Shown: positions 18,854 through 28,419, numbered from the stretch's first letter. The stretch is DNA of 64,000 nt from CAYYIS01 sp964470965 (GCA_964470965.1 CAYYIS010000023.1:1-64000), one strand, 5' to 3'. The notes: generated by a model from the sequence alone, not told the origin. Program-made: numbers and translations.

Positions 18854-19747
18854 CTAGCCTCCGTATCCCCGGACAATACCGAATTCGGCTTCGAACGCCA
18901 GCCAGATATCCTCCGGGATCTCCTGCGTGGCTGCGTCGTAGGCGTCCTGAACCTGTTGAACACTGGACGGCCCCACCATGACGATACTCTCCAACGGAGC
19001 GGCCAGGCAGTATTGGAGCGCCAGATGACGTATACTCACCTCATGGTTGCGGCACCAGTCCCACATGCGGTTGGCGACCGGTTCCTTTCCAGGGTACATA
19101 CTCCGCTCCCGTTCCGCATCGGGCTCCACGCCGGTCAGTAGGCCCATTCCCTGGGGGCTTGCCAGGATGATACCAACATCGCGTTCTCGTGCGATCGGGA
19201 AGATGGTGTCCGCGGCGGTCTGGCTTATGAGAGTGTAATCGAGGAATGTGAGCGCCAGATCTCCACAGCCGGTCTCGATGACCCGTCTGTGCCAGGCATG
19301 GTCACGGGTGCCCAGACCGATGTTGCGTACCAGGCCCTGTTCCCGCATCTCGTACAGCACATCCAGCGTATTGCCGGGTGCCAGGGGAGTGTCGATATCT
19401 ACCGGGTCGTGTATCAGGACAGAATCAAGGTAGTCTGCCCGCATGGCCCTCAGGCTGCCCTCCAAGCTCCACCGGGCCGCTTCTCCAGAGAAGTCCTTGA
19501 GCCGTTCCGGGTGGGTGCCAATCTTGGCCTGGAGGTAGTAGGATTCCCGCGGCACCCCTTCCAGGGCGGTTCCCCAGTGATCTTCGTTATGTCCCGGATA
19601 GGTATCGAAGTAGTTAATTCCCAACTCCAACGCAAGTCGGATAGCCTCCACCGCCTCATCCGCACCATGTAAAAATGCCGCGCCCAGTGCCAACGCCCGG
19701 GGTCGCATACCAGTGCGTCCAAACCGTCTCGTTTCCAATGGTGCCAT
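18854..19747 (-). CDS. aldo/keto reductase-like protein with altered catalytic residue
   Basis: 297 residues with the AKR (beta/alpha)8 pattern: RRFGRTGMRPRALALGAAFL, GINYFDTYPGHNEDHWGTAL, YYLQAKIGTHP (conserved Lys) and DSVLIHDPVD (conserved His). The position of the usual catalytic tyrosine (D-T-x-P-x-Y-G) is His in D-T-Y-P-G-H-N, so classical NADPH-dependent carbonyl reduction is doubtful. The start is ATG 19747 with GGAGG 9-13 nt upstream; the frame is open further upstream without family similarity. A TATAAT on the minus strand at 19826-19831 could be its -10, though no good -35 is seen. It is convergent with the acylase gene. Confidence 0.8.
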   Translation of the reverse strand: MAPLETRRFGRTGMRPRALALGAAFLHGADEAVEAIRLALELGINYFDTYPGHNEDHWGTALEGVPRESYYLQAKIGTHPERLKDFSGEAARWSLEGSLRAMRADYLDSVLIHDPVDIDTPLAPGNTLDVLYEMREQGLVRNIGLGTRDHAWHRRVIETGCGDLALTFLDYTLISQTAADTIFPIARERDVGIILASPQGMGLLTGVEPDAERERSMYPGKEPVANRMWDWCRNHEVSIRHLALQYCLAAPLESIVMVGPSSVQQVQDAYDAATQEIPEDIWLAFEAEFGIVRGYGG

Positions 19748-20197
19748 TTGGTATTCCTCCCGTTTGCGATCATCATTGACAGACATAACATACGGATATA
19801 CTCTTTTATCTGCAACCGTATTACTATTATATCTTTCACAGAACACGCATTTTCAGGACTGTGGTTGTGGTTGAGAATAGCCTTCTCTTAGCACACGTCA
19901 CCCACACTACTTCGTACAACGCGATACAGGGAGACCGTTCGGCTTTGCGCTAAGGAGTTGCAAGGCTGACGCTCTTTTNNNNNNNNNNNNNNNNNNNNNN
20001 NNNNNNNNNNNNNNNNNNNNNNNNNNNNNNNNNNNNNNNNNNNNNNNNNNNNNNNNNNNNNNNNNNNNNNNNNNNNNNTTCCCGATCGACACAGGAGTGC
20101 CTGATTCGAAGGAAACATTGATAATGACCACTGCCGAGAGAGAACCTCAGTCGTGGATAAATCGCTAATTTTTTGGATAATCAAAGGAGCGAGTTAC
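19748..20197. other. intergenic region containing a 100-N assembly gap
   Basis: The N run is 19979-20078. The flanking sequence (about 230 bp on the left, 120 bp on the right) shows no recognisable gene. Short frames spanning the gap are artefacts of translating N. The left side holds the probable control region of the minus-strand aldo/keto reductase gene. Confidence 0.9.
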
Positions 20198-21028
20198 ATG
20201 CCGTTTGTGTACAATCGCCGATACACCGGACGTTTAAAGGCTGTGCTTTTGGATTGGGCAGGAACCACTATGGACTACGGGTGTTATGCCCCTGCTGTAG
20301 TGTTTATAGAAGTATTCAAGAGGAAGGGGGTGCCCATTTCTATCGAGGAAGCCCGCTTACCGATGGGAGCACATAAGAAGGTCCACATTCGGCAGATCAC
20401 GCAGATAGACCGGGTGGCGAAGGCCTGGGAAGCGACCCATGGCGCCAGACCGACAGAGGGAGACGTGGAAGCTATGTTCGAGGATTTTGTTCCACTGCAG
20501 CTCGAGTGTCTGGCTGACTACAGTGAATTGATTCCAGGTACTATAGAGGCTGTGGATGCCTTCCGGGAAAGGGGACTGAAAATTGGTTCGACGACCGGAT
20601 TTACGGGTGAGATGATGGATATACTGATACATGAGGCCAAAATACGGGGTTATGAGCCGGATTCGACAGTATGTGCCACGGATGTCCCAGCCGGAAGACC
20701 GGAACCCTGGATGTGCCTTCAGAATGCTATGAATCTCGGAGTCTATCCTATGGAATCGATCGTAAAAATCGGTGATACACTTCCCGATATCGAAGAAGGG
20801 TTGAACGCAGGCATGTGGACCATCGGACTGGCCAAAACTGGAAATGAAATAGGCCTGAACGAGGCAGAAATCACTGAACTGCCTCCCGATGAATTATCGA
20901 GGAAGCTGGACCGAGCAAGGTCGAGAATGTATCAGACCGGTGCTCATTATGTTGTGGATAGTATCGCGGATGTGCTGCCTTTACTTGATGAGATCGACAA
21001 AGGGTTAGCTCGCAAAGAGAAGCCATAA
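20198..21028 (+). CDS. phnX: phosphonoacetaldehyde hydrolase PhnX
   Basis: 276 residues of the HAD superfamily. The nucleophile Asp19 is in VLLDWAGTTMDYG, and the Schiff-base lysine specific to phosphonatases is Lys60 in LPMGAHKKVHIRQI. SLTTGFTG-like motif II appears as IGSTTGFTGEMMD, and the metal-binding acidic pair is in VKIGDTLPDIEEGLNAG. The enzyme splits the C-P bond of phosphonoacetaldehyde to acetaldehyde and phosphate, the last step of 2-aminoethylphosphonate degradation. A phnW transaminase is not visible; it could be beyond the gap or elsewhere. Start ATG 20198 follows AAAGGAG. Confidence 0.92.
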   Translation: MPFVYNRRYTGRLKAVLLDWAGTTMDYGCYAPAVVFIEVFKRKGVPISIEEARLPMGAHKKVHIRQITQIDRVAKAWEATHGARPTEGDVEAMFEDFVPLQLECLADYSELIPGTIEAVDAFRERGLKIGSTTGFTGEMMDILIHEAKIRGYEPDSTVCATDVPAGRPEPWMCLQNAMNLGVYPMESIVKIGDTLPDIEEGLNAGMWTIGLAKTGNEIGLNEAEITELPPDELSRKLDRARSRMYQTGAHYVVDSIADVLPLLDEIDKGLARKEKP

Positions 21029-21057
21029 GGTACTTCCGATACGAATAGTACAGCCTG

Positions 21058-22425
21058 TTATTGTTCCAACCGCTTATATTTGATCTTATACTTCTCATAC
21101 AACTGTGTATGTTTGCTGGAAAGGTCGATGTTGCGACCCTGGATAAACGCCTGTTCCACGTTTGTGGTTATCTCCAGAGGATCGCCGTCCGTGACGATCA
21201 GTGTGGCGTCCTTGTCCACTTCGAGGGAACCCACCCTATCCGCTACTCCGAGGATCTGTGCCGGATACAATGTGACTGATTTTAGCGCCTCCTCCGCCGG
21301 CAGTCCATATGCAGCGGCCGTGGCTGCCTGATACGGTAGATTGCGGACGTTGTAGGTAGATACGGCAGGGGACTCACCCTGGCCTCCGGCGATACAGTAT
21401 GTGACTCCCGCCTGATATAGCTTCGACGCCTGTGTGAACGGCGTATCATAATCCTCCCAGCGGCGAGTGGGGGTGAGATGCACGGCGCCGATCATGACAG
21501 GTATTTCTTTTTCCTTGAGGAGGTCGGCCGAACGCCAGGCATCCCTGCCACCCGACAGGATCATGCGTACCCCGGTCTCCTCGGCCCAGGCGACCGCATT
21601 CTGAATATCCTGGAGTTCATCCGTATGAACGATCACAGGTATCTTGCCGGTGATCACAGGTATCATGGCTTCCCAACGCAGGTCGGAATCGTGGTAGGGT
21701 ACACCACGTTGGGTAGCGGCGACCCGGGCTTTGTGATAAGCTCGGGCCTCGCGGAAAGCGGTTTTGAGTGCGGTGATCCGTTTGTCACGTTCCTTCCGGC
21801 GCACATCCGGCGTTCTAGTATCGGGCCCGAACCGGCTGTTCATGTTTAACACTGGCCACTGAATGTGCATGGCGATCGGTGCCTGAAATGTCATGTCCTC
21901 CCAGGTCCATCCGTCCATCATGATCATTGCGGACGTACCGGAGACCAGTTCGCCCGAAGGTACGGTAAGTGCAAGAAGCACGCCGTTGGCACGGGTGACG
22001 GGCAGGAGTTCGCTGTCAGGATTTACAGCTGCCTGAGGGCGCACATTCGGCGTTATTTCGCCAAGCTCCGTGAAGTCCCTGGTGGCTCGAATCGATCCGA
22101 TTTCCATCAGACCGAGTTGAGTATGGCCGGCGATCATCCCTGGATAGACATGCTTACCGGTGATGTCGATACGCTCGGTGTTGGGTGGCAAGGTGATTTC
22201 ACCGGAACTGATTACCGTGATCTTTCCCTGGTCAAATAAAATCGTCCCCCGTTCTAAAACCGGACCCGACACCGGGTGTATGGTGCCTCCAACAAGGGCG
22301 ATCGGATGATCTTGGGGTGGTGCGGGGATTTGATCTGAGGCCAGCAGGGCCAGCGGGTAGCATGTCGTGTAAAGGACCGCCATGGCCTGAAGAAGGATAA
22401 AACGATAGGTCAATATCCATTTCAT
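21058..22425 (-). CDS. secreted amidohydrolase-family protein with degenerate metal site
   Basis: 455 residues. A signal peptide occupies about residues 1-29. The composite domain opens with ALVGGTIHPVSGPVLERGTI, and the barrel begins at KHVYPGMIAGHTQLGLMEIG. In active relatives this reads H-x-H; here the second His is Gln. IPVIVHTDELQDIQNAV keeps a barrel histidine and MILSGGRDAW is present. The C-terminal SLEVDKDATLIVTDGDPLE is the usual end of imidazolonepropionase-like amidohydrolases. Loss of the H-x-H pair occurs in a periplasmic subfamily and suggests altered or no metal catalysis. GGAGG precedes the start by 8 nt. It is convergent with phnX. Confidence 0.78.
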   Translation of the reverse strand: MKWILTYRFILLQAMAVLYTTCYPLALLASDQIPAPPQDHPIALVGGTIHPVSGPVLERGTILFDQGKITVISSGEITLPPNTERIDITGKHVYPGMIAGHTQLGLMEIGSIRATRDFTELGEITPNVRPQAAVNPDSELLPVTRANGVLLALTVPSGELVSGTSAMIMMDGWTWEDMTFQAPIAMHIQWPVLNMNSRFGPDTRTPDVRRKERDKRITALKTAFREARAYHKARVAATQRGVPYHDSDLRWEAMIPVITGKIPVIVHTDELQDIQNAVAWAEETGVRMILSGGRDAWRSADLLKEKEIPVMIGAVHLTPTRRWEDYDTPFTQASKLYQAGVTYCIAGGQGESPAVSTYNVRNLPYQAATAAAYGLPAEEALKSVTLYPAQILGVADRVGSLEVDKDATLIVTDGDPLEITTNVEQAFIQGRNIDLSSKHTQLYEKYKIKYKRLEQ

Positions 22426-22467
22426 AGATGCAACCTCCGTATTTGGATATTCTGTCTTGTTGCACTT

Positions 22468-22496
22468 ACTATATGAAGACGTGATTGCCTTGTCAA
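22468..22496 (-). promoter_or_regulatory. strong sigma-70-like promoter for the minus-strand amidohydrolase
   Basis: Read on the minus strand, TTGACA (22491-22496) and TATAGT (22468-22473) are separated by exactly 17 bp. The expected transcription start is about 35 nt upstream of the amidohydrolase ATG at 22425. This is the closest match to consensus in the window. Confidence 0.65.
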
Positions 22497-22603
22497 CAAG
22501 GGAGTTGTGCTAAAATCCCGCCAATGATCACTTGAAATGAATTCCAAATGACAGTACTATTCAATACATACACATCCAGTTACACCAAACCATGGGGATC
22601 ACT

Positions 22604-23827
22604 ATGGCAAATCGACGGTTATTCTTAAAAGGGTTGATCGGTGCTGTTCCGGCAGGGGTCATGTTCTCCAGACAGAGTCAGGCGGAACCGAGTGCCGTAC
22701 CTGATAGGGCCGATAATGAACGGAGTATATTCAAAGAACTGGGTATAACTCCTTTCATCAACGCGGCTGCGCCATACTCTTCGCTTTCCGGTGCGCCGGT
22801 TTGGCCGGAGGTGATCGAGGCCATGCAGTATGCGCAGAAAAACAAAGCCCGCATGGGGGAACTGCATGACGCTGTCGGCAGGCGTATAGCGGCATTAACG
22901 GGTACGGAAGCCGCCATGGTATCTGCTGGAGCTACGTCCGCGATGATTCTCGGAACGGCTGCCTGTCTCACCGGAACAGATGGGGACAAAATACCATTGT
23001 TGCCAGATCTCACCGGAATGAAGTCGGAGGTCATTATTCAAAAAGGCCACGAATATTCTTACTTACGGGCGTTGCGAAGCTGTGGCGTCAAGTTGATATT
23101 TGTCGACGGCGAGACGGCGCTGATCAATGCTATAAATAAAAAAACAGCCATGTTCCACTTCTGTTATAACTACCGGGACCGTGGTCTGATTTCCGCTGAT
23201 CGATTTGCCGCAATCGGCAGAAAACACGGTATACCCGTATTCTGTGATGCTGCTACGATGCTGCCCCCGGCAGACAACATCCATCATATTGTGAAAACAG
23301 GGTTTGACATGGTTTGCTTTTCAGGTGGAAAAGGGTTGCGAGGTCCCTATAACGGTGGATTGCTACTGGGACGTCGTGATTTGATAGAAGCGGCAAGAAT
23401 GAATGCCGCGCCGAATGACGAAGCAATCGGCCGAGGCATGAAAGTGAGTAAGGAAGTCATTGTCGGGATGATGGTCGCCCTGGAAACCAGCCTTTCTTTC
23501 GATCATGACGCCGATCTCGAAATGAAACGCGGCTGGTTACGATACATCGGCGATCAAGTGGCGAAGCTGGGTGGAATAACAGCTGAGATCATCGTCACAA
23601 AAGGACCGCGTAACCATCCCAATCTACGGTTAGCCTGGGATCAGGCCGAGTACAAAATAACACCTCAGGAGGCGAAACAGGCCTTGCGAATCGGATCCCC
23701 TTCAATAGAAATCGCCTCGCTGTTTCTGTCCAAAGGGCATTTCGAACTCAGCGCCTGGATGATGGAACCGGGCGAAGAGGAAACAGTGGCCGTTCGTATA
23801 AGCGAGGTGTTGTTGGCTGCGATGTAA
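22604..23827 (+). CDS. Tat-exported SelA-like PLP-dependent protein
   Basis: About 407 residues from ATG 22604. The N-terminus MANRRLFLKGLIGAVPAGVM is a twin-arginine signal peptide. The fold is PLP transferase of the SelA/D-glucosaminate-6-phosphate ammonia-lyase branch: GITPFINAAAPYSSLSGAPV, GTEAAMVSAGATSAMILGTA, VFCDAATMLPPADN (PLP aspartate), and FSGGKGLRGPYNGGLLLG with the Schiff-base lysine. Cytoplasmic SelA makes Sec-tRNA; an exported relative cannot, so it probably acts on an amino or sugar acid in the periplasm. The start at 22604 (GGGGATC upstream) is preferred over 22592. It is not evidence for selenocysteine synthesis. Confidence 0.8.
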   Translation: MANRRLFLKGLIGAVPAGVMFSRQSQAEPSAVPDRADNERSIFKELGITPFINAAAPYSSLSGAPVWPEVIEAMQYAQKNKARMGELHDAVGRRIAALTGTEAAMVSAGATSAMILGTAACLTGTDGDKIPLLPDLTGMKSEVIIQKGHEYSYLRALRSCGVKLIFVDGETALINAINKKTAMFHFCYNYRDRGLISADRFAAIGRKHGIPVFCDAATMLPPADNIHHIVKTGFDMVCFSGGKGLRGPYNGGLLLGRRDLIEAARMNAAPNDEAIGRGMKVSKEVIVGMMVALETSLSFDHDADLEMKRGWLRYIGDQVAKLGGITAEIIVTKGPRNHPNLRLAWDQAEYKITPQEAKQALRIGSPSIEIASLFLSKGHFELSAWMMEPGEEETVAVRISEVLLAAM

Positions 23828-23880
23828 AAAAAGAGTGAATTTATCGACTACGATACCGACTTTGGATATCTGGAGGATTC

Positions 23881-25419
23881 ATGAGACATGCATTCGTTGT
23901 TCTCTGCCTGTTACTGTTGAACGGTGCCATTCAGGCGCAACCAAATACTTATGATCTGCCGATAAAAGAGCATATGTTTGAAAATGGTCTGCGGCTACTT
24001 GTCCTGGAGCAGTCCGGGAGTCACCGGGTTTCCTGCAAGATTTTTTTCGACATGGGGGCATTGAATGAAATTCCGGGTGAGCTGGGTTCCGCTCACTTTC
24101 TTGAACACCTGATGTTCAAAGGCACCCACACACTGGGCACCACGGATTGGAAGGCTGAACAGCCTCTCATAGAATCCCTATTCTCTACGGAGGCTGCGCT
24201 TATCCAAGAGTTGAATTCTGCTCGCAACGATCTGCGGGAACGGGGTGTATTTGAGGACTACCGACACAAGACATCCAATCCGACGATCGACAGCCTGAAT
24301 CAGCAAATCGCCTCCATCGACCAGGAGATCTCCTCATACCGGGACAGAGGAGCAATGATGCGCTGGTACCAGTCTTTCGGCGGGACAAGATTGACCGCAT
24401 CGACGGAGCAGGAATACATGAAGTTCGACATCAACCTGCCGGCCAACCGCGTAGAACTGTTCCTCAGGATCGAAGCGGATCGCATGAAAAACTCTGTGTT
24501 TCGCGAGTTCGACCAGGAGCGGATGATACTTGTTGAACAGCGTTATGGAGATCTCCGGCGTGCGACAACCGCTTACTTCGAGGCGCTCAACGGCGTTGTG
24601 AGTGACATCCATCCGGTTTACTGGCCCGAGGGGTTTTTGTCTGACTTCAATGTATACACACGGCATTACGAACGGGCATTGTACGAGGAGTATTTCGTGG
24701 TAAACAATGCGACACTCGTCTTTATCGGCGGGGTCAACCTGGAATCTATGATCCCGATGGTCGAAAAGTATTTCGGGTGGATGGCGCCTGCGCCCGAACC
24801 GACCCGTGTTAAAGCCATCGAGCCGCCGCCACAGGCCGAGAGACGAATGATCTGGCGGAGTACAACGATAGCTCCGCGTGTAGATATACGTTACAAAATT
24901 CCCGGTATCGGTCATCCGGACCGACCGGTATTCGATGTTCTGACCGAAGTCGCATCGTCGCAGTTACGGACGGCACTGCAGTCAGCGGGCATCGAAGGCC
25001 GCGTCAGCGTCAACACCCGAGTCGTGCACACAAGTCGATTCGGCGTACCCTCCAGTCTCAATTTCGAGGTGGTACTGTCCCGTGAAGAGGATCTGGCATC
25101 CGCCGAACAGACCATCTACCGGGTTCTCGATGCTCTTGAAGAAAACCCGGTACCCGATGACCAACTTGAGACAGCGGTAAAACGCCTTCGCGCCGGCTGG
25201 TATCGGACGGCGTCTAACCCGGATCGTCTGGCATTCGAAATCGGTCATTTTCAGGTGATGGATCGCTGGCAGACGCTCAGGGAGCATCTCACGGCCCGTG
25301 ATATGACTACCGGAATTGATGTACAGAGGGTGGTCCGCCGGTACTTCATTCCTGAAAATCGAACCGTCGGTCTCGTTCGGTCCCCTGAAAAAGACGGCAG
25401 GAAACGGGAGGCACTATAA
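23881..25419 (+). CDS. secreted M16 zinc peptidase (catalytic subunit)
   Basis: 512 residues with a signal peptide (about residues 1-19, ending IQAQ). The inverted zinc motif HxxEH is AHFLEHLMFKGT; the downstream glutamate ligand region is ERMILVEQRYGDLR. An insertion of roughly 60 residues between them (SLFSTEAALIQELNSARNDL and on) is predicted helical or coiled-coil. M16 proteases degrade peptides in the periplasm, often as a pair of an active and an inactive subunit. The partner gene follows directly with a one-base TAATG overlap. GGAGG precedes the start at 23881. Confidence 0.88.
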   Translation: MRHAFVVLCLLLLNGAIQAQPNTYDLPIKEHMFENGLRLLVLEQSGSHRVSCKIFFDMGALNEIPGELGSAHFLEHLMFKGTHTLGTTDWKAEQPLIESLFSTEAALIQELNSARNDLRERGVFEDYRHKTSNPTIDSLNQQIASIDQEISSYRDRGAMMRWYQSFGGTRLTASTEQEYMKFDINLPANRVELFLRIEADRMKNSVFREFDQERMILVEQRYGDLRRATTAYFEALNGVVSDIHPVYWPEGFLSDFNVYTRHYERALYEEYFVVNNATLVFIGGVNLESMIPMVEKYFGWMAPAPEPTRVKAIEPPPQAERRMIWRSTTIAPRVDIRYKIPGIGHPDRPVFDVLTEVASSQLRTALQSAGIEGRVSVNTRVVHTSRFGVPSSLNFEVVLSREEDLASAEQTIYRVLDALEENPVPDDQLETAVKRLRAGWYRTASNPDRLAFEIGHFQVMDRWQTLREHLTARDMTTGIDVQRVVRRYFIPENRTVGLVRSPEKDGRKREAL

Positions 25420-26870
25420 TGTACCATCCGATATCATGCACCTTAACACTTCTTGCCTGTCTGCTCTCAGCGGAGATGTTCGGCACTTCCATCCAGGCAC
25501 AAGACTACACGCCTCCCCGGGGAATGGGACTTCCAGACACCGGTTTTGAGCGTCCTGACCCCATACGGTACCAGGTGGAATTGAGTAATAACCTGGTCGC
25601 TTACATTGTCGAGGAAAAAGAAGCCCCTCTCGTCACCGTGACGGCATTCGTAAGAGGCGGTACGGCTTCTGATGAGACAGATGGCAGTGCCGAAGCACTG
25701 GCACGGGCTTTTCAGCGGGGACCGGGTTTCACCACTGCCAATGAGTTTACTGGAAAATTGCAGAAGATGGTTGCAGATTACCGGGTTAACGTATCACAGG
25801 AGATGATGGAAATCTCCCTCAACGTACCGTCGGAACATATGGTGGAGGCTCTGCAACTTGTGTCCGGAATCTTGCGGGAACCGGTTATTGACCCGGGGGA
25901 CATTGAAGCAATACGCGCGGCGGCGGGTCATGAGAGACGTTACGGCAACGGACCAGAGGGGGCACGCAGCCTTTTTGAGGATGTCATACTTAGGAGTCAC
26001 ATCTATGATCGAACCCTTGTGACCGATGAAATCCGAAGGCTGTCAGTGAAGTCTGTGCAGGCTTTCCACAGTGCCCATTTTGTTCCCGGTAATGTAGTTC
26101 TGGCACTGTCGGGCGCTTTCGTCGCCCAAGATGCGCAAACAGCGCTGAACGAACATTTTGGTGATTGGCAGGGCGGTCCGGCACCGAAGATGATACTGGC
26201 TCGCCCGGTGAATGCAGCTACCACGCGCCAAATCCATACGTACGCACTTGACACACGTCAGGCCTGGATCGCCTTAGGGCACGAAATCTCCCCAGTCTCC
26301 CAGGAGGCGCGTCCGGCACTGGATGTAATGAATTACATCCTCGGCGGCGGGCATTTCGATACCCGGCTGTTCCGTGCCACACGGGATCAGCGGGGTCTTA
26401 CAAACGACGCCAGCGGATTTCCTGAACCCGGCATATGGGGGCCTGGGATATATCCCTTTCTCACGTCCGGCCGGCATGAGGTGATCCCGCTCCTCGTGGA
26501 TCTCGTTCTGCAGGAGATTGATCGTATCCGCAGCGAGCCGGTTTATGAGGAAGAGTTGTTCGTAGCCATTGGGGCTTTGGTCGATGGCTCATTTCAGATG
26601 CTGTTCGAAGACGGCCATGCGACTGCTCGGACATTTGCACAGGAATGGATTCGCTACAGACATCACAGGGGAACGGAACAATATCCTGAAAGAGTTCGCG
26701 CTATCACCGCGGAAGATGTGCTGGCGGCTGCGAACAAGTATCTGGATCCGGAGCGGTTACAGTTGGTGATCGTCGGCCCCATCGATAGGGTATTTGATGC
26801 AAAAAATGGGGAGGGTGGTCGGGAATTGAGTGACTTTGGCACCATAACACAGGTATTTGAAAACCCATAA
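25419..26870 (+). CDS. secreted M16 peptidase-like protein lacking the zinc motif
   Basis: 483 residues with a signal peptide ending near SIQAQD. It has the M16 fold pattern (VELSNNLVAYIVEEKEAPLV, YILGGGHFDTRLFRATRDQR) but no HxxEH: the corresponding segment reads GSAEALARAFQRGPG. It is therefore the non-catalytic subunit that completes the chamber of the preceding M16 peptidase. The one-base overlap of stop and start (TAATG) implies translational coupling and stoichiometric synthesis. Confidence 0.87.
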   Translation: MYHPISCTLTLLACLLSAEMFGTSIQAQDYTPPRGMGLPDTGFERPDPIRYQVELSNNLVAYIVEEKEAPLVTVTAFVRGGTASDETDGSAEALARAFQRGPGFTTANEFTGKLQKMVADYRVNVSQEMMEISLNVPSEHMVEALQLVSGILREPVIDPGDIEAIRAAAGHERRYGNGPEGARSLFEDVILRSHIYDRTLVTDEIRRLSVKSVQAFHSAHFVPGNVVLALSGAFVAQDAQTALNEHFGDWQGGPAPKMILARPVNAATTRQIHTYALDTRQAWIALGHEISPVSQEARPALDVMNYILGGGHFDTRLFRATRDQRGLTNDASGFPEPGIWGPGIYPFLTSGRHEVIPLLVDLVLQEIDRIRSEPVYEEELFVAIGALVDGSFQMLFEDGHATARTFAQEWIRYRHHRGTEQYPERVRAITAEDVLAAANKYLDPERLQLVIVGPIDRVFDAKNGEGGRELSDFGTITQVFENP

Positions 26871-27113
26871 TCCCAACCTACCCGAGTCAGATAGGTAAAA
26901 TCAGCTTGGCGTAGAAAACACATCAGAGCGCACAGGCCAAAATACAGGCTTTTTTTCCTATCAGGACGGTGGAGCATCCTAAAGCATCCTGTCTTTCTGT
27001 TTGACACTTTCCGGATTTCTCGAGTGTATCACTTGAAGTTTCTTTTATTATTTTCGTATGCTGGGTAATTGTAATGTGGGCGTTGTCCGGATCGTGATAT
27101 CATTGGGAGCAAT

Positions 27114-28190
27114 ATGAAATCAGGTTGGATCCAGATATTTGACGGACCGGACCGTCCTATGCGGTACGAATCACGCAAGTTGCCCCGTGAAATGGGAGAT
27201 GGTGATGTGCTCGCCGAGATTTCTCTTGCGACCATTTGCGGGTCCGATCTACATACGCTGTCCGGCCGGAGGGAGGAACAGGCGCCGTGTGTTTTGGGGC
27301 ATGAAGGGGTTGGGCGTATTGTTGCGGTTGGCACCGGCCGCAACGAACTAGCGGTTGAGGATAGGATAACCTGGAGCATAGCAGACAGTTGCGGTTAATG
27401 TGTATTCAGCACGGATTATAATCTGCCTGAAAAATGTGCGTCGGTGTTTAAATGCGGGCATGCCCTATTGGCAGATGGTTCCGGGTTGAATGGTTGCTAC
27501 GCAACTCATATTATGTTGCGACCGGGGACAGGTATAGTCAAGGTTCCAGATACGACGCCGGACTCGATAGCCGCAACGGCTAATTGTGCCCTTGCCACGA
27601 TCATCAATGCTGTCTCAAGGATTCCAGAGTCTGCGAAGGCGGTAGTGATACAGGGCGCTGGCATGCTGGGACTGTTTGCCTGTGCCGTGCTTCACAATCG
27701 TGGGTTGCGGAAACTTTTCTGCACCGATACAAACAAGAAGCGATTGGCGCTTGTATCTTCTTTCGGGGGCATACCCATTGACGCACGGAGGTCAGGTTAT
27801 AAACAGGAGCAGCGGAAAATTCTGAATGCTGCGCCTGTCGGCGTCGATGCTGTTCTTGAAGTGGCAGGTGTTGCTGAGTTGGTACCGGAGGGGATCCAGC
27901 TGTTGCGAACCGGTGGACATTACGGGTTTGTAGGCATGGTACATCCGCATTCACACCTGGATCTCACGGGGGAACAGATCATTAGAAAATGTCTTACCAT
28001 CCAGGGCACGCACAATTACAGTCACTGCCACCTGGAGGAGAGCATTAGATTTCTCGAGAAGACCATCCAGTCATATCCCTATGGCCGTCTCGTCAGCCCA
28101 CCGTTTCCGTTGATCGATCAAAAGGATGCCATCCACGAAGCCGAATCACAGAAATACTGCCGAGTATCCGTAAAACCAAATATCGATTAA
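27114..28190 (+). pseudogene. zinc-dependent alcohol dehydrogenase, phosphonate-associated type, with in-frame TAA
   Basis: The frame from ATG 27114 encodes an MDR alcohol dehydrogenase (ATICGSDLHTLSGRR, VLGHEGVGRIVAVGTG). A TAA at 27396-27398 interrupts SCG-stop-CVFSTDYNLPEKC, inside the structural-zinc cysteine loop. The same frame then continues without change to 28190 (NGCYATHIMLRPGTGIVKVP, VIQGAGMLGLFACAVL, TIQGTHNYSHCHLEESIRFL). The last segment resembles the putative phosphonate-catabolism alcohol dehydrogenases. One substitution explains the break. Separate expression would leave the catalytic and cofactor domains on different chains, so a pseudogene or a consensus error is likely. 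The linkage to phnX 6 kb away suggests a former phosphonate role. Confidence 0.75.
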
Positions 28191-28419
28191 AATGAGGCAT
28201 AGGCAGTATGCAGGTAAGGGCCTGGGGTGGCATGATGACCTCCACAGCATGTCCTGGCATCGGATACCGGAAGGAGAACCGGTGGTGAAGGCTTCCGTGT
28301 GTCAAGCATCTCCGGGGCAAGCCCATGGCCGGAATCCCGGGTTTCTATCGATCTTCATCCATGTGAGGTCCGGATCAAGCAGGCAATCATTTAGGACTGC
28401 CCTAGGCTCATAAGGGCTG

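Noticed and set aside
22604..23827. This gene as selA, supporting selenocysteine synthesis
   Set aside because: It has a Tat signal and belongs to the SelA-like, not the true SelA, branch; it cannot act on cytoplasmic tRNA if exported.
15603..28190. The two in-frame TAA codons as recoding sites
   Set aside because: UAA has no known bacterial recoding role like Sec or Pyl, there is no common context or hairpin, and many intact genes end in TAA. Pseudogenes or consensus errors are simpler.
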